Shown here: piece after piece, positions 31,901 to 46,200 of the stretch
Layout of the letters: every line of letters begins with the position of its first letter
Position numbering within the stretch: position 1 is the stretch's first letter
NCBI RefSeq assembly: GCF_002078875.1
Contig: NC_034421.1
Location: forward strand, 1,001,955-1,065,954
Length of the DNA: 64,000 nt
Direction: 5' to 3'
Origin: Numida meleagris
Lineage: Eukaryota > Chordata > Aves > Galliformes > Numididae
Made by a program: the position numbers and the translations under genes
The notes under the pieces: model-generated
What the model was told of the DNA's origin: nothing
The model's input: the letters and a program-made list of their open reading frames with translations, nothing else
Databases searched by the model: none

Positions 31901-34220
31901 ATTTACAGTGGGGCAAGTGCTTTTTATCTTTAAAAAAACAAAGATCAAACTTTAGACATCTCTGAACAACACAGCTTGTATAAACCAGACAGATTATTCA
32001 GATGAACTGTATTTAATACAGGTTCCCCACTCATCTCCTGATGCAGGACCAGTGAATAATAAGTGCATCACAGTTTGATAGCATTTAATAATAAAAAATA
32101 AAATCACAGTATGAATTTGTCTGTAACTAGAAACTTTAGAGACGAAACAAACAACTGAGACTTGAGACAAGTGACGCTATAAAAAAAAATGTAATAAAAA
32201 CATATGGGAGAGTATACAAATAGTCTGAGAGATACATTCAGAACTGCATATTCTGATCATTACGTTCCACTCATTGAAAACCAGAACATTTTCTTCCGAT
32301 CTTGAGCATAATTAAGATGTGAAGTAAATTAGTTTCTAGTGTCAGACATCACAGAAAAAAGATGAAGCTCTTGCAGAACTCTATAGTTATTGGAGAGCTT
32401 GTGAAATCTTAAATAAGTCTTTAAATTAAATATACAGACTGTCAGTTGCAGACTTTATAATTCCGTGGTTTTCCTGGTCGCTCTTGCACCAGATGTCTAA
32501 CTTGGAGTAACATTACATGAATAACACACAATCAACCTGAGTCTGTAATTAAGCAGCATTTGAGATGTTCTATTCCAGGGCATTAGTTTCAGTGAGATAT
32601 TCACATGGTAATTTACAATGTTCAGCAGTTGTAGAAAGTTTCCACTCTTTTGGATTAGAAGTACATTTTAAAAAAGAAAGTCTCAAGTTAAAAACTAAAA
32701 AAAAGTTCTTTCATGGTAAAATTCTTCACAGAAATCTGAAGCACCACTTATGATTGGGTTTTGTTTCGATGGTAATTTTACCGTTTTGATAAATTTTAAG
32801 TTTTGATGGTTAGCATTGTTTTGATAATGTTGAGTTGTTGGAGTCGATGGCTAAAGGTGTTGGTTTTGATTGATGGTTAAAGTCACTGATGGCGAGCGTT
32901 GCGATGGCTAAAGCAGTCGGTTTTGATGGTGGAAGGTGGTGGTTTTGATGGTTGGTTTAGTTTGAGTATTGAAGGCTTCAATCAGTAATTCGCATCTGAA
33001 AGGCAAAGAGAAGAAATGTCATTCCTTGCTGTGAGATTCAAGGTGTAGCTGTCTGGCTCAGTGGCCTTATTTCTCAATGGAGAAGTCCCAAACCTGCACG
33101 CAGCTTGATCTGCTCTGTGACTGCAGGGCTGAGCTGCCTGGGGAAGGCTCCCGAGAGCCTCACAGTAAAGTGACTCCACTTCAGTCCTACGCTAACAACT
33201 CAGCTAACTGTACAGAATATCAGGGCAAAGCTACCTGCTTTGTGGTAGATCTCATCTGAAGGTTTGCTTAGACAGCATCCTTATTTTATTAATGATCTTG
33301 TGGTCAGGCTGACCAAATCTCAGCCAAAAAAAACCAGAAGCTTTCAGAAACTTGCTAGAATACATAGGCACGCAGGAAAATGAGGGCTTTAATACTTCTC
33401 CCTTCTGTCCGCGTTTTCCTTAAACCACAAGTTATCACTAGGTGTTTCCATGGCCCGTTTATTCACAGTAACGTGAGTCCAGGTGAAAGGCACAACCTGA
33501 CGAGTCCTTCTCCATCATTCCTAGTCTGTCCCTAGCTTATTTGAAAGGTGCACTACATTTTCTTACTCTGCTTTTGACTGGTGTAGGAAAAAAAAAAGTT
33601 TGCCATCTGCTGGCCAGAGGATTCACTAGAGCCAGGAGGGCTATAGAGGAGATGCATTTTCACCTGTGCTGTTGTTCCAGCTAGAATACAGACTTAAAAT
33701 TTAGTACAATTGGGATTCTTTTGACATTAGCATCATAAAAAGTCTGTTTTTTACGACAGGAATAGTCCTTTTTTTTTTTTTTCCCCAACAAAGGGATAGA
33801 TATTGTATTAAAGTTCAAAGGAATGTGTGATCAACTGGCCTCCTCCAAAATATGCTTTCTTTAGATTAAAACTTCTTGTTGTCAATGTCTTAAAATACAA
33901 ACGCATTCCTCAACAGCTGCACTTCACCTTGTAGAAACTTTTCAGTTCCTGAATCCACCGACTGTGGCAATTTACCTCCCTGTCCAAACAATGCAATTCC
34001 TGCAGATAAAAATCTCTTCTGATATTTAACTTCTCCAAATATTGAAAGGCAGCTCAGTGTAAAGCAGGAAGATTAATTCCTTTGCTTCCTGTGCCAGGAT
34101 GACATTTTTAACACCAGACTATTATCAAATGGGATTGTCAGGGACTGTCAAGCCAGTTGATAATTATGTGTAGTTATAAAATGTAAAATTTCAAGATGAA
34201 GCTTGCCTTTGGATAGCAAG
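31901..34220 (-). other. USP42: presumed USP42 3'UTR region
   Basis: Downstream of the inferred USP42 stop the DNA is AT-rich and without exons. Minus-strand AATAAA hexamers (TTTATT on plus) occur at 33,458-33,463 and 33,285-33,290, so the 3'UTR may be about 0.8-0.9 kb or longer. The true end cannot be fixed from sequence alone. Confidence 0.35.
32757..32962. repeat. degenerate tandem repeat based on GTTTTGATGGTTAA
   Basis: GTTTTGAT, GATGGTTA and GATGGCTAA-type motifs recur at irregular 15-40 bp steps over about 200 bp. There is strong strand asymmetry: the plus strand is almost free of C in places. The copies are diverged, so this is an old minisatellite-like array. It lies in or just past the presumed USP42 3'UTR. 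Confidence 0.7.
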
Positions 34221-34249
34221 CTATCTTCTTCGGAGATTACTTCTGTTAT
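34221..34249 (-). CDS. USP42: USP42 last coding exon (inferred micro-segment)
   Basis: A good acceptor (pyrimidine-rich, ending CTTATAG) is followed in the right phase by nine codons ending NLRRR and a TAG at 34,221-34,223. The total of about 1,330 residues matches the family. I could not recognise the sequence itself, so this exon is inference from phase, acceptor quality and length. Confidence 0.45.
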
Positions 34250-37200
34250 CTATAAGAGGAAAACAGATTTGAGCAGGGAGGGAGATTGTTTTTAAGAACA
34301 GATGCAGTCTTGCCAGTAATGTAGCTGGTATTTTTCAAAGTACTGGTACGCTGTACACATGAATAATTGGATTATGTGTGAATACATTAAAAGAGCGAAC
34401 CTTTAGAAACTTTACAGCCCTGCTGAATCAGGATGTCTCTATAGTCCTACAACTAAATCAAATGATGCTAACTGATGCAGCAATTTATCCTATTACAAGT
34501 GCTTATTAAAATACCAGAGTAATTGGGACTGTGGCCTCATGTCAGCAACAGGCATCTAAGATTGTTTTTAAATAACACATACTTCTGTTTAGAAAAAAAA
34601 TAGTGCAAATGTTGTAAAACTTGATGTTTAGAGGTTGAATTTGTTGCAGTGTGCAATCTTCTTCATCACATAACACTAGAGCTAATTAATTTAAACTGTA
34701 TTACCTACTGAGAGTCCAAGTCGGGATGATGAGAAGAACAGAGAGTTCAGCATGAATTCAATCAGGGACTCAGTTTGGTACTCTCTGTATAGAAAACTAA
34801 ATACAAACTTGACTTTTTTATATTAAAAATTGGGAAACGCCTATTTCGTCAGCTCATTTCTCTGTATTTTTAAGCCTATGCTAACAGGAAAAAGAACTCA
34901 GCAAGTAAGTGGAACAAGAGCAGGAATTTAACAGACTCTCCAGGTGTTACATCACAAAAGATTCTCTGGAGGGTTAAGAACAGTGAATTCACTGTGCTTA
35001 GCAGAAGGCAGATCTACATCTGAAACAAAACTATGTCAGTATTACCACCAACTTATGTTACTCTGAATAAGCTGTCAGCACTAGTTCCGTCTTAGGGTAA
35101 AGCTGAACTCAGTATTTTATTTAAATTATTCTGGCAGTCTTTCTTAGGAAGATGGTGTTTCAGTACAGCAGTACCAACCTGGAAGTCTCACCTTCCCTCT
35201 CGACTACCCAACCTCCTTATTTTTCCCAGCTGGACTGAATCTAATACGGTATCCTGCATCTCTCCCTCCTGTTCACCACTTAACCTTCAAATTTAAACCC
35301 CAAAGATTTGTTTCTCCACCTCTTTACTTCAGACTTCATTTCCTAGCGATCCTTCAAGCACAGGGAAGAAAAATTACCTATTAACCTTTTCTTTCTCCTT
35401 AAATATTTGTGCAGACTATTTGGACTGTGCATACTACAAAGATTTCAGCAAGCACTTAAAGATTGCTTTAATAACCTCTATATGAATTAAAAAGGAATTC
35501 TCTTAGTGTCCAGTGGCCCCTTACCTTTAATATACTCATTGGATGCAATGGAGCTGTAGTTCTTGCTTTCACTTGCACAGGAAGGCTTCCCTTCCCTGTC
35601 GGGTTGTTTACTGCCCTCATTTCTGTATTGCTCACATAAACAGTCAGCTGGAGAGCAAGATCCTTCCTTCTCCCATGTTTTCTTCTGGAAACGGGGATCT
35701 AAGTATTCCAAGAAGCCTTTCAATTTCCTGATGTGTTTCTTCTTTTTCTTTTTTTTCTTACGTTTGCGATTGTCATTGTCAAAGTGGAGCACAGAGAAAT
35801 CCGAATCATAAAGTCTGAAGGAAACATGCAAGTTAAAAATAGAAAAAAGATGTGGCACTTGATGCATATACGAAATTTTATTTATTTTACCACAGGTGAT
35901 GATTTGCAGCATGTCAGCTACTTTGTGGTACTTTGTGCACATCTAACTTACTTTAGACGCAGCAAACTTAAGCCCTCAGATTGAAGGACAATAGATCCTG
36001 GTTTGCAAACGAATCTCTACCAATGGCTAGTTCTGGAACATATGCAATTTAAAAAAAAATTGTTGTTACCTAATCAAGAATGGTGTGCAGATGTGATTCT
36101 AACTATGTGGTCCAAATATAGTGTTCTAACACAATTCAGCAATATCTTTCCTGTCTTCTCTTGATCAACCTAATGACATGGTCCCCAGCCAGATCATGCT
36201 ATAAAACTACGTTAGAAACAATGAAAAAAAAGGAAGATACGAGAAACACCCAGAAAAGAATTAGGAAAAAATTGCTGAGTATGCTGGAATCCTTGCTTAC
36301 TTGTAATCCTTCTCTCGATGTTTATCTTTGGACTTCTTTTTCTTCTTGATCTTCTTGTATTTTTTCATCTTTTCATCATCCAAAACGTCTTTTTCTACAT
36401 TTCTGCTTTTCTTTTCTGTTTCACTTTCACTACTTTCTGCATATTTTCTTTTTCTGTTGCTTTGTTTTTCATTTTTGGGGGAAGAGTCCTCAAAATTTAG
36501 ATGAGATAACACAGGTGGAAGTACATGTCTTTCATGAGAATATTTTTCAGATTGCTGCTGAGGTACTGAACAATGCCGTGAGTCTGCTCTGTGGCTGCTA
36601 AAGTGACGTACATCCTCCTCTCTAGAGAGTGAGTTGTGAGGCCGTCTGCTTTTGTAATGATAATCCTTATGTGACCTGCTGTAAGCTTGACTTGATTTGT
36701 CAAAATCTTTATTGTAATGGGAGAACTTTCTTTCTCGACTATCTCTTTTAGCGTGAGAGTAATAGTAATCATTGTAGTGTCTGCATTTTTGCCATCTCCA
36801 TGGTTCATCTTGATAGTATCTTTCTCTGCTCCAAGTTCTCTCTCCTTTGGAATGGTAATATCTATTCCTACCTTGTTCTCGTCCTCTGCTTCGAGATCTG
36901 TAATGAGAATATTTCCCTGAGTTTCTGCTGACATCAGGGCTGTTTCTTTCAGTATAGGAAGATCTGTACTTGTTTCCATTGCAATACTCCTGCTTATGAC
37001 GACTTTGCTTGTTTGTTTCCACACTACGAGAGCACCTCCTCTTGTGGGAATGACCATCTGGTTTGCTGTTTTGCTTCTCCCTCTCTTCTGTATCAGAGCG
37101 TTCTCTTTTTCTCCGGTAGTGCTCTTTGTCAGTTTTTTTAGAATCATATATATTTTTATCTTTTTTCCTATGTTTATTTTCTTCAAAATTCCTACTAGTC

Positions 37201-40200
37201 GGTCCCTCATTTTCTCTAGAAAATTGACTCTCCAAAACTTTATCCAGCTTCGTAATAGAAGAGTCATTAACAGGTGGGACTTCTACATAGTTATTAGATA
37301 TGTCCTTTGTATCTTGGCATTTATCTGCAGTATCCAGAGATGCGGGTTTTTTAGAACTACATTCAACATCAGACTTTATAGAGGAAGTCTGCCCTAATTC
37401 CTCTTCAGTCTCGAGAGACCCTTTGATATACAAAGGATTTTCTTTTGAAATGAGATCAGGTTCTTTTGATCTTCTTGGTTTGTCTTTCTCACCACTGTCT
37501 TCAGACTCAAAATTTTCAAGGAATTCATCTTCAGTGTCCAAGGATCTTTTCCTAACCTTGTGCTGACCATTGATATTGGGTTGTGCATTATCAGCTTTTG
37601 TTATAATACTTTCAGCAACTTCTTCTTTGGTAGAAACGGTTTCAGAATCTGACTGAATAAAAAGATTCCCAGTCTCACAGCTCATGTCAGAAGGAAGTTT
37701 CCTGGATTCTTCATAGACCAACAGCGCTTCCATCACTACTGTTTCCATAAGAGAATCATTCTCAGAAGGTTTCTGAGGTCCAGGGACGCTGCACAAAATA
37801 AAAACACTTTTGTTGAAGGAGATGAATGTTAAAAGTAAAATCCGGTTAAATAAAACTAAGTTAAAAAAAAACAAAAAACAAACAAAAAAATCAACACAAC
37901 CCACCCACCAAAAACCTCCTGACTACTGTAACCCTCTGTCACTCAATTTAAAAACCTATCTTGTGATTATTACACCCTCCTCAGTGCCCAGAAAAAGTGT
38001 TGTTTTTTTTTCATCTTGCTTCTGCTTGTATTGAAGTAAACAAACAAAAAACCCAACACATCTGTCTTCTTCTGCTTGCTGCTCTGACTACCAGCAATAG
38101 CCAAAACCATTGTATCTGCTCTCCCACTCCAACTAGAAAAAACAGTTGAAATGCAGATTTCTTACTGTCTCCTAAATGGAAGAGCAGGTGATGAGAATTT
38201 ACCTTTACATATCCTAGGACTGTAAAAAAGGAGAAACAGACAACATTTCTACAGACAACAGAAAAAAATGGAAAAACAGAAGTTTTCCACGAGGTACTAT
38301 CTTGCACCAGAGTAATGAGCGCTGTGCTGATCACTAGTTCTGCTCCTAACACTAGACATACAGTACAGAATTCTCTCTACTGACTTATCTTTCAATTAAA
38401 GAGTATGTAGGTAGGTAAAACCATGAAAAAGTTGCATAAAATCTTGCTGTAATCAAACTGTGCTCATTTTACCTTATTTCCTCTGACAAGCTGTTCAACT
38501 GGCCGTACGCAAAGGAATCTAGGATTATTTCTTGAGGGACTGGAGACAAAGCTATAGGCATCTACAATTAAAATGCAGGAATTAACAGGCAGAAAAAAAT
38601 TGTATTTGTAGTAGCATTGCAGATTAGTGTTTTCAGAATTTCTACACTGAATGTAAACAAGATTGCTTTGAGTTATATGCGCTATCTACACTTTACGTGT
38701 AACCCCAACTCACTCCCAAAAATATACTTTATGAAATTTATGAAGTTGTATCTCCACTGAACTTAATTTGGCACGTTCTAATATCAGCTCAGCTCTGCAA
38801 ATTATAATGGGATAATATCACAAAGTGCTATGAACAAATTTGTGTCGTGTGTTTTCTCAGTATTTCACGTGAATTGGGAACATTATAGCACTCCTGAATA
38901 CATCATAGGTGAGAAATTCTAGATGGAAAAAACATAACTTACTGTTTCAAGCACTCCATTGGTTTTAGAAAATAACATTTCAGAAGGTTTAACAGGTTGG
39001 ACTTGGCAACTGGAATCATCAAGTTTCAGTCCATTTTCTTTAGATTCATTATCTAAACTAATAGCACCATTTAATGAATCATTTTTTGGCAGCTCATGCT
39101 GGGATCTTTCCTCTTCAGCATTCTGACAGGAAGGATGGGAATTCTGCAATGTACGGACTACCTTTCCAATCAAAATTCCATTAGGAGATATTACGTTGCA
39201 ATTCCTTTTAAATAAGCCCTTTGACGACTCCTCCTCAGATTTTCCTGAAGGTTCTGTACCATAAGAGACTATGTTATCAGAGCTGAGTTTAGGATTTCCA
39301 TTCACTACTGGCTCAACAAAAATTTCATCCGGAACTTCTTGCTTGGAAACATTAGTAGCAACTAACATTGTAGATGCATTTGAGGTAGACTCTGCTGCAG
39401 AAGAATTTGTAATTGTGGATGAAGGAACAGACTTGTTTAGCTCCTCATCCTCCAGAGCACTAAGACAGTCAGGCTGCGACACGGTCTGACGTGCAGGCAA
39501 TTTGTTATGAATACTGATAGTGATCTTCTGTTTTTTTGATGGGTCAGTAATTGAAGGCCTGGTAATTGCCCAGTTTTGAACACAAGCTGTTGGTGGAGCT
39601 GAAGATGGCCTCTTTAAGGTGACGCCAATGGTATTGGGATCCTCTTTCAAAGATCCATTTCCATTTAAACGACTCGAATTCTGTATTTAAAAAGAGATTG
39701 CAAGATGGATAAATGCAAATTCTACAAATTATCTAAATACCTAAATAGAAAAAAAAAAAGACACCCTTCAGATACAGATGCAAGTCCAATAAATGCTTAC
39801 TTCCTAGTTTCAGTTTACTGCACAACGCTTTCAAGTGAATGTCACTTTTGAAATCCATTCAAACAACATTGCTTAAAGCTATTCCAAATACACTTATTTT
39901 CCCCTTTAAATATACCCTGAAAACCCCAAAATTGTTCTGGTGGTCAGATATAAGACAAATGGATTTCACTGTCTCACCTAGAGTGATACTGATAGGAAAA
40001 ATGTATATATTTTTAAATTATTTAAGTATTAGTAGACTATTTAAATTCTCTAAGAGCATATTTCTCTGTGCTTTAGAAAGATGAGCTGGAGGTATGAAAT
40101 AATGAAGTACCATGGCTGCAGAGTTTAGGATCAACCACAGCCGGCTGAGCATGAGCCAGCAGTGTGCCCAGGTGGCCAAGAAGGCCAATGGCATCCTGCC

Positions 40201-43200
40201 TTGTATCAGAAATAGCGTTGCCAGCAGGAGCAGGGAAGTGATCATCCCTCTGTACTCAGCCCTGGTGAGGCCACACCATGAGTACTGTGTCCAGTTTTAG
40301 GCCCCTCACTATAAGAAAGAAATTGAGGCCCACGAGCGTGTTCAGAGAAGGGCAACAGAGCTGTGAGGGTTCTGGAGCACAAGTCTGTTGGGGAGCAGCT
40401 CAGGGAGCTGGGATTGTTCAGTCAGGAGAAGAGGAGGCTCAAAGGTGACCTTATAGCTCTCTACAACTACCTGAAGGGAGGTTGTGGTGAGCTGCGGGTC
40501 AGCCTCTTCTCCCATGTAACTAGTGACAGGACAAGAGGGAATGGCCGCAAGTTGCACCAGGGGAGATTCAGGCTGGACATTAGGAAATAATAATTCTCTG
40601 AGAGAGTGGTCAGGTGCTGGAACGGGCTGCACAGGGATTTGGTGGAGTCACAGTCCCTGGAGGTGTTCAAGAAACGTTCAGATGTTGTACTGAGGGACAC
40701 GGTTTAGGGGGGAAATATTGGTGATAGGTGGGTGGTTGGACCGATGATCTTAGAGGTCTTTTCCAACCTTGGTGATTCTATGATTCTGTGACTCTATGAT
40801 TCCAACTGTAGCATGAGAGCTGAAGAAAGCTGCACAGTGCAAAGGAAAATAAAATGAAAGTGCTGAAAATGAATAAAAATCCCACACCCCACTATCAATT
40901 TGATTCCATTATCTGCTCCCCACTCCCCTTCCCTACTCCCCTAAATTACCTTAATCATATGAGGAGGAAGTCGTGGTCCCATAAAGCCAGCCTGCTTACT
41001 ATTAGTCCCCCTCTGACCAAGGAATGAACGGGGATAAGACGGTGCTGGTAAGTAAAAAGCACGTTCTCCGAGTGTCAAATCATAGCGCCTTCAGAAAAGA
41101 GTAGCGATCTTAGTTTAGAGTTTGTCTTTCAGCCTACTCTTGGATTAAATCCCATCCTATAGTTCTAGAGGAACAGTTTTTAGGATACAGAAGTCATATG
41201 GAAGACTTAGACAAGACTACAAACTGAAAATTAGATAATGGTTTTCCTGAAATCCCTTTCAGAGCAATAACTTATTCTTACACCACTTATCACCCTGCTT
41301 TCTCCCTCTTTCTAAATTAGCCAGCTACACATAACAGCTACATAGCAGTTTGCACAGTGTGGCAGCTTAAGGCCAAGCAACGAACACTAATAAATGACAG
41401 GGAATTTCAAGTTAGACAGAACTGAATTATACAGATAGTATTTTCCTAGAACAAAAGCACTTGAAAAGAAGAAAAATATAAAGAACAGGAAAGTAAATAT
41501 ATTCTGAACACATTTTAATATTTGCTATTACCTGATATAAAATAGTAAATAAGCTTGCTGACCGAGAACTGTTTTGATGTTACTTTGCACTACTGTAGCA
41601 TCATTCATTTGATACCAAAGTCCATCAGCAGCCTGCAAATAAAGACAAAGATATCTTTAGAAAACTGCTTGTTTTCCAAATGGAATGACTAATAGGACAC
41701 TACAGAACAAAATATACACAAACATATAATGAAATCTAGAAACAATGATTACCAAAAACATTTAAATTGGTTTACCAGCACAAATTTTACCATGCTAGAA
41801 TGATGTTGATATCTACCTTTATGAAGCAGAAATAGTGTCCTGCATGAGAATTGACACCACTATGTACCAAAACTGCATATAAGGCATAAAGGAGTGGTTC
41901 TCCAATTGATTGAGACATATAAGCTCGAAGATCCAAATACTCAGGATATTTTACTTCCTAAAGAGAGACCAAGAAAATACAAACTTTATCCCAAAATACT
42001 TCATTTGGGCTAGCTTGGGAAACTAGCCTGGGAACATTTCCAGTTAACACAGATTAGAATTACAAGACTTGCACCAAAAGTAATGCCTCCTGTTTTATGA
42101 TGTCAGCCCACGACCTCAGAGGCGGATGCTGGTGGGATGGCAGCAGAGGCTGAAGCTTCCCACCACCATTCCGTGACATGTTGGTGCCGTGTGACAGATG
42201 GCAGCACAGGGGCACTCTGACAGAATGGCGCCTGACGTGGAAGTGTGGATGGAGCAAAGGGGTGGAACTGAATTCCTGCGTGTGGAAAAAATGGTCCCCA
42301 CTGACATTCATGGGCACTTGTGAACACTTACGGAGACTGAACAGGGGGTGTGAGCGCAGTGAGGGCTGCGTTTCAGCAGTGGCAACAGTGACAGTGGTCA
42401 CCTCTGCTGGTGCACATTTGTACGAGCGCAACATGCAGGCTTTTGATCTTTGCTGGCAATAATGCATAACTCATGGTGGTGACTGTTGAAAAACAGTGTT
42501 TTGTAGCTGAGAATTTGCTCTATCAAACAGTGTTATTGTGCTCCTTGGGTCTAATGTAGTTTCCATGGAAATAAATAGGAGGCATTACTTTCAGAGTGAC
42601 CTACGTATTTATATTTTTATTCATTAAGAATAAGCCTTCCCATAAGCAACGTTTGATAATTTAAGTAAGTTGCAGAGAATTTTTTTCTGCTGAATTAGCT
42701 TTTTCAGAGTATATGCTTAGGGTCGAACAGGAACTTTACTGTTATTAAGAGAAAGCAGAAGCCCAAGTTGTTATGTTGACTTTTCTTAAGACTATAGCTA
42801 TTGTCTGCAAACATAAACAACTTTTAATGGAATATCTGGCCTTTGGAAATGCCCAATTCTGAGACGATAAAGTTGTACTACAGCTGTAAATATACCTTGT
42901 TGATCTTTCCACCTGTGAAATTTGCAAATCTTTTCAGTGATATCGTGAGAACATTGGAAGAGCGATGTATTGTAAACCTCTTTGATGCTGGCACCATCTT
43001 CTTACATCTTAAAGGGAAGCACAGACAGCTGTTTAAAAACATCTTGTTTTTCCCCCAAATCAAACAAGTTTTGATGTCTCACACGTGCTTATGCTATTTG
43101 AATGATATTTACTTGCATAACATGTTTTTTTCTTTCATAAATCCATACACTGCTTTTCAGGTTTGTTAATACAGAGAAGATAGCAGGGTATAAGAGGACA

Positions 43201-46200
43201 TCTCTACAGAACAAAAAATAAAGGATTTAGAACATTTTCTTTTGATAGCCAAACAAATGTCTGAACATGTATTTTTGTTACGCCTAAAAGGTAAGGCTTT
43301 GTGACAGCTCAGAGTGTAGCAAGAACAGGAATCTATCACTAGAGTGTATTACTGGATGGTAAGGCAAGGTACCATTTCTTGTTACACAAAAGTGGCTACT
43401 TGGAACTCATGTCCTGGATAAATCCTTTCAGCTTTCTAGTGGAATACAAATACTGAAAGTGGAACAAGGGAGCCTCAGTTCTCAGGACTAGACACAGCAA
43501 ATAATTTCCAAAATGGATCATCTATCAACATCAAAAATACAAGAGAAGCAAACAGTCATTGTGCAGGAGGGAGATGTTTGACTTATGTCTTTATGTACTG
43601 ATGTTGACTGGAGAAACACTGAAATCATCTGCAATTCTTTGGAACACAACTGTTAATTTTAAGTTTGGTACATTGCCTACTCTAAGGTAGGATCTGCAGT
43701 GTAATCAAAATACAATCACCAGCACAAAAACTTCATCAAGAAAAGTACTGTCGATTGCTAATAAGAAGAAAGAATAAAAGTGTCTCTTCAAATTCTGCTG
43801 TCAAAATACAAGGCAGAGAGTTCCAAACCAGAGGACAATCCCTAAGAACAAAGGAGAACCCGTTCTTCAAAATAAACAAAAAATCCAAGCATTTTATAAA
43901 ATTCCATGAATATTGTAATTTGATACAAAGTTTTGAGGCAGTCACCTTTCCTAGAAAAAAAAATCATGGTAGGAATGAAAAGAAAAAGATAAATTCCAAA
44001 AAACTTAAAGAAATAGGATAGTTTACCAGTAGTGGACAAGGTACTGAACGTGCACAAGGCCGTTCTTTCTAAATTCGCAAAAAGACCGGCAATCCTAGCT
44101 CTCTGTGTGACTCCACTGATTGCGCTGCAAAGAGCACATTAATGGAGGACCATGCAATTCAGATGTGAGGTGCTTATCACACCTATCTTATTCTTCATCA
44201 GACATAATCTGTAAGTGATGAGAGTTCTGAATACATGACATGTTGCTTTCTAGGATCCACAGACTACAGTGAACTTGGGGTCAAATTATTTTAATAACCT
44301 TTTGGATGCTCTTCATTCATCATCCTAATTTTCTGACAGTTTTCCAACAACAAAAAGCAGACACTGCATTTTGCATTTGGAAGGATCAGACGGAAATCCT
44401 GCAGAACTGAGCCTGGCAGAATTTGCTTTTCCGAGTGTATGTTTGAATAACATCTTGTTTTGCCAAACTATGTTATACAAACGTTCAATTACTTCTCACA
44501 TACTCAGAAATGTTTTTCATATCTTAACTTGATATGCTTTCACTGAGCATAGGTTAGCTGGAAAGCAGTTCATTTGAGACAGCAGTATTCCACATTTTAC
44601 AATTCAAGAACTGTTCAAGGCATTGTACTGTGAGCCAGCAGGGGCTGCTAACATGACTTATCATGGAGCCAGCTCGTATTCACTGAGACTAAGTCTAACT
44701 TTGTTTCCCAGGGAATGCTAGGATCTTCAGGAACCTGCTGTTGCCTCCCACCCCAAATTATTGTCCATAGCTCTTTGATAAGCAGCGGTGAACTGAAGCA
44801 GACATCTTTTAACTTCTCGCAATAGGAATATTTCAGCATGGAACACCACATCTAGGAGGCTTGACAAGCCACAGAGCAGACAACACTATGAATAAAATAA
44901 AGGCAGCTAATGGCTTTGCTTTTTTGTTTACAAAATATGTACTATTTTCAAGTTTTGAATTATTTCAGTGCATTAATTGTTTAAACAATACGAAGCAAAA
45001 ACAACAACAACAAAGGAGCTGTGTCTCATTATTTCCAAATGAAGTGAAAAAGCAGCTTATGGTCTAAGTCATGCAATACATGAATCCAGCATCTAGTATG
45101 AATGTGTAACTAGTAATAATCTTACTTGCTACATTTATAGCAATTTTCACCGTCCAGCTGCTCAGGTTTCACAAACTGTTCTAGAGCTTTGGTAACAGAT
45201 GAAACTGCCTGGAGAGGTAAAGAAAGAAGAGCGTTAAGTCACAAGAAACTCAAAATTCCAAAGACTTACTAGTAGCTTATTAGAGAATCTTGCTAATTCA
45301 TATTTAGGAGATCTACTATGAACCAGCAAGCACTGTGAAGAAAGAAGCAAAAAGAGTACGCTCAGCATATACCTCATTTGAAAGTGATCTTACTTGGAAA
45401 CAAATAATTTTGCAATACCACAAACAGCATCTGCATGTACTTTGTCATCAGTAGGGGGAACCATCAAACTAATCAGTCTAACAATTCCATGTATATTGAG
45501 GTAGAACAGCAAAGAAGTAAAACAGTATCATCATTTGTGTAAATATAATAGTTACTCTTCCAGCTTAAAGCCAGTGCAAATGTGGAGATGGTTTACAAGG
45601 CTTCCACAGAAGGACAAAGTCCAATCCACTTCCCAATCAGCACTCAGCTCTTGTTTTAACAATATATGTTTTTTATGTTAAATGAGTTTACTTTAGAAAG
45701 TTGTACATGTATTTAGACATCTTGAACTATATCTACAAAACATCTTACCTTTATATCCAGAGGTATATCAAGGAATGCCTCATATGTATCCGAAACTGCT
45801 TTGCAGTTCAAGCACTTTACTGGATTTAAAAAAAAAAAAACAACAAGCTTAATTAACAATACATGAAAGAGACCGTCGCATCTCCAATTAATGATACATA
45901 CTACTTAAGTCATACTACAAAGTGCTTTAATACAGACAAAAGATGCAGATCAGTTCCAAGGGCAGTCATATTGTTTTAAAGTACCTCTGGATCTTAGAAA
46001 TCCTCCAAATATTTGATGAATGATGGTGGTAGCTTGAGAAGATCTGTCCAATCTGGAAATAAATGATAATCAGACCTCAGAAGATTTGAGGCATAGAATG
46101 AACTGTTCAAAGAGTTTTACGAAAACCATGGACATGGACTTTCATTTATGACAGTACTAAAGAACAGAAAGGTGCTAGAGGACATACAGAAGGTAATTCA

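Noticed and set aside
36497..37267. 256-codon second minus-strand frame inside USP42 exon 14
   Set aside because: It is a shifted-frame shadow of the long, repetitive Arg/Ser/Lys-coding exon. The other frame joins neighbouring exons in phase and carries the family's basic tail.
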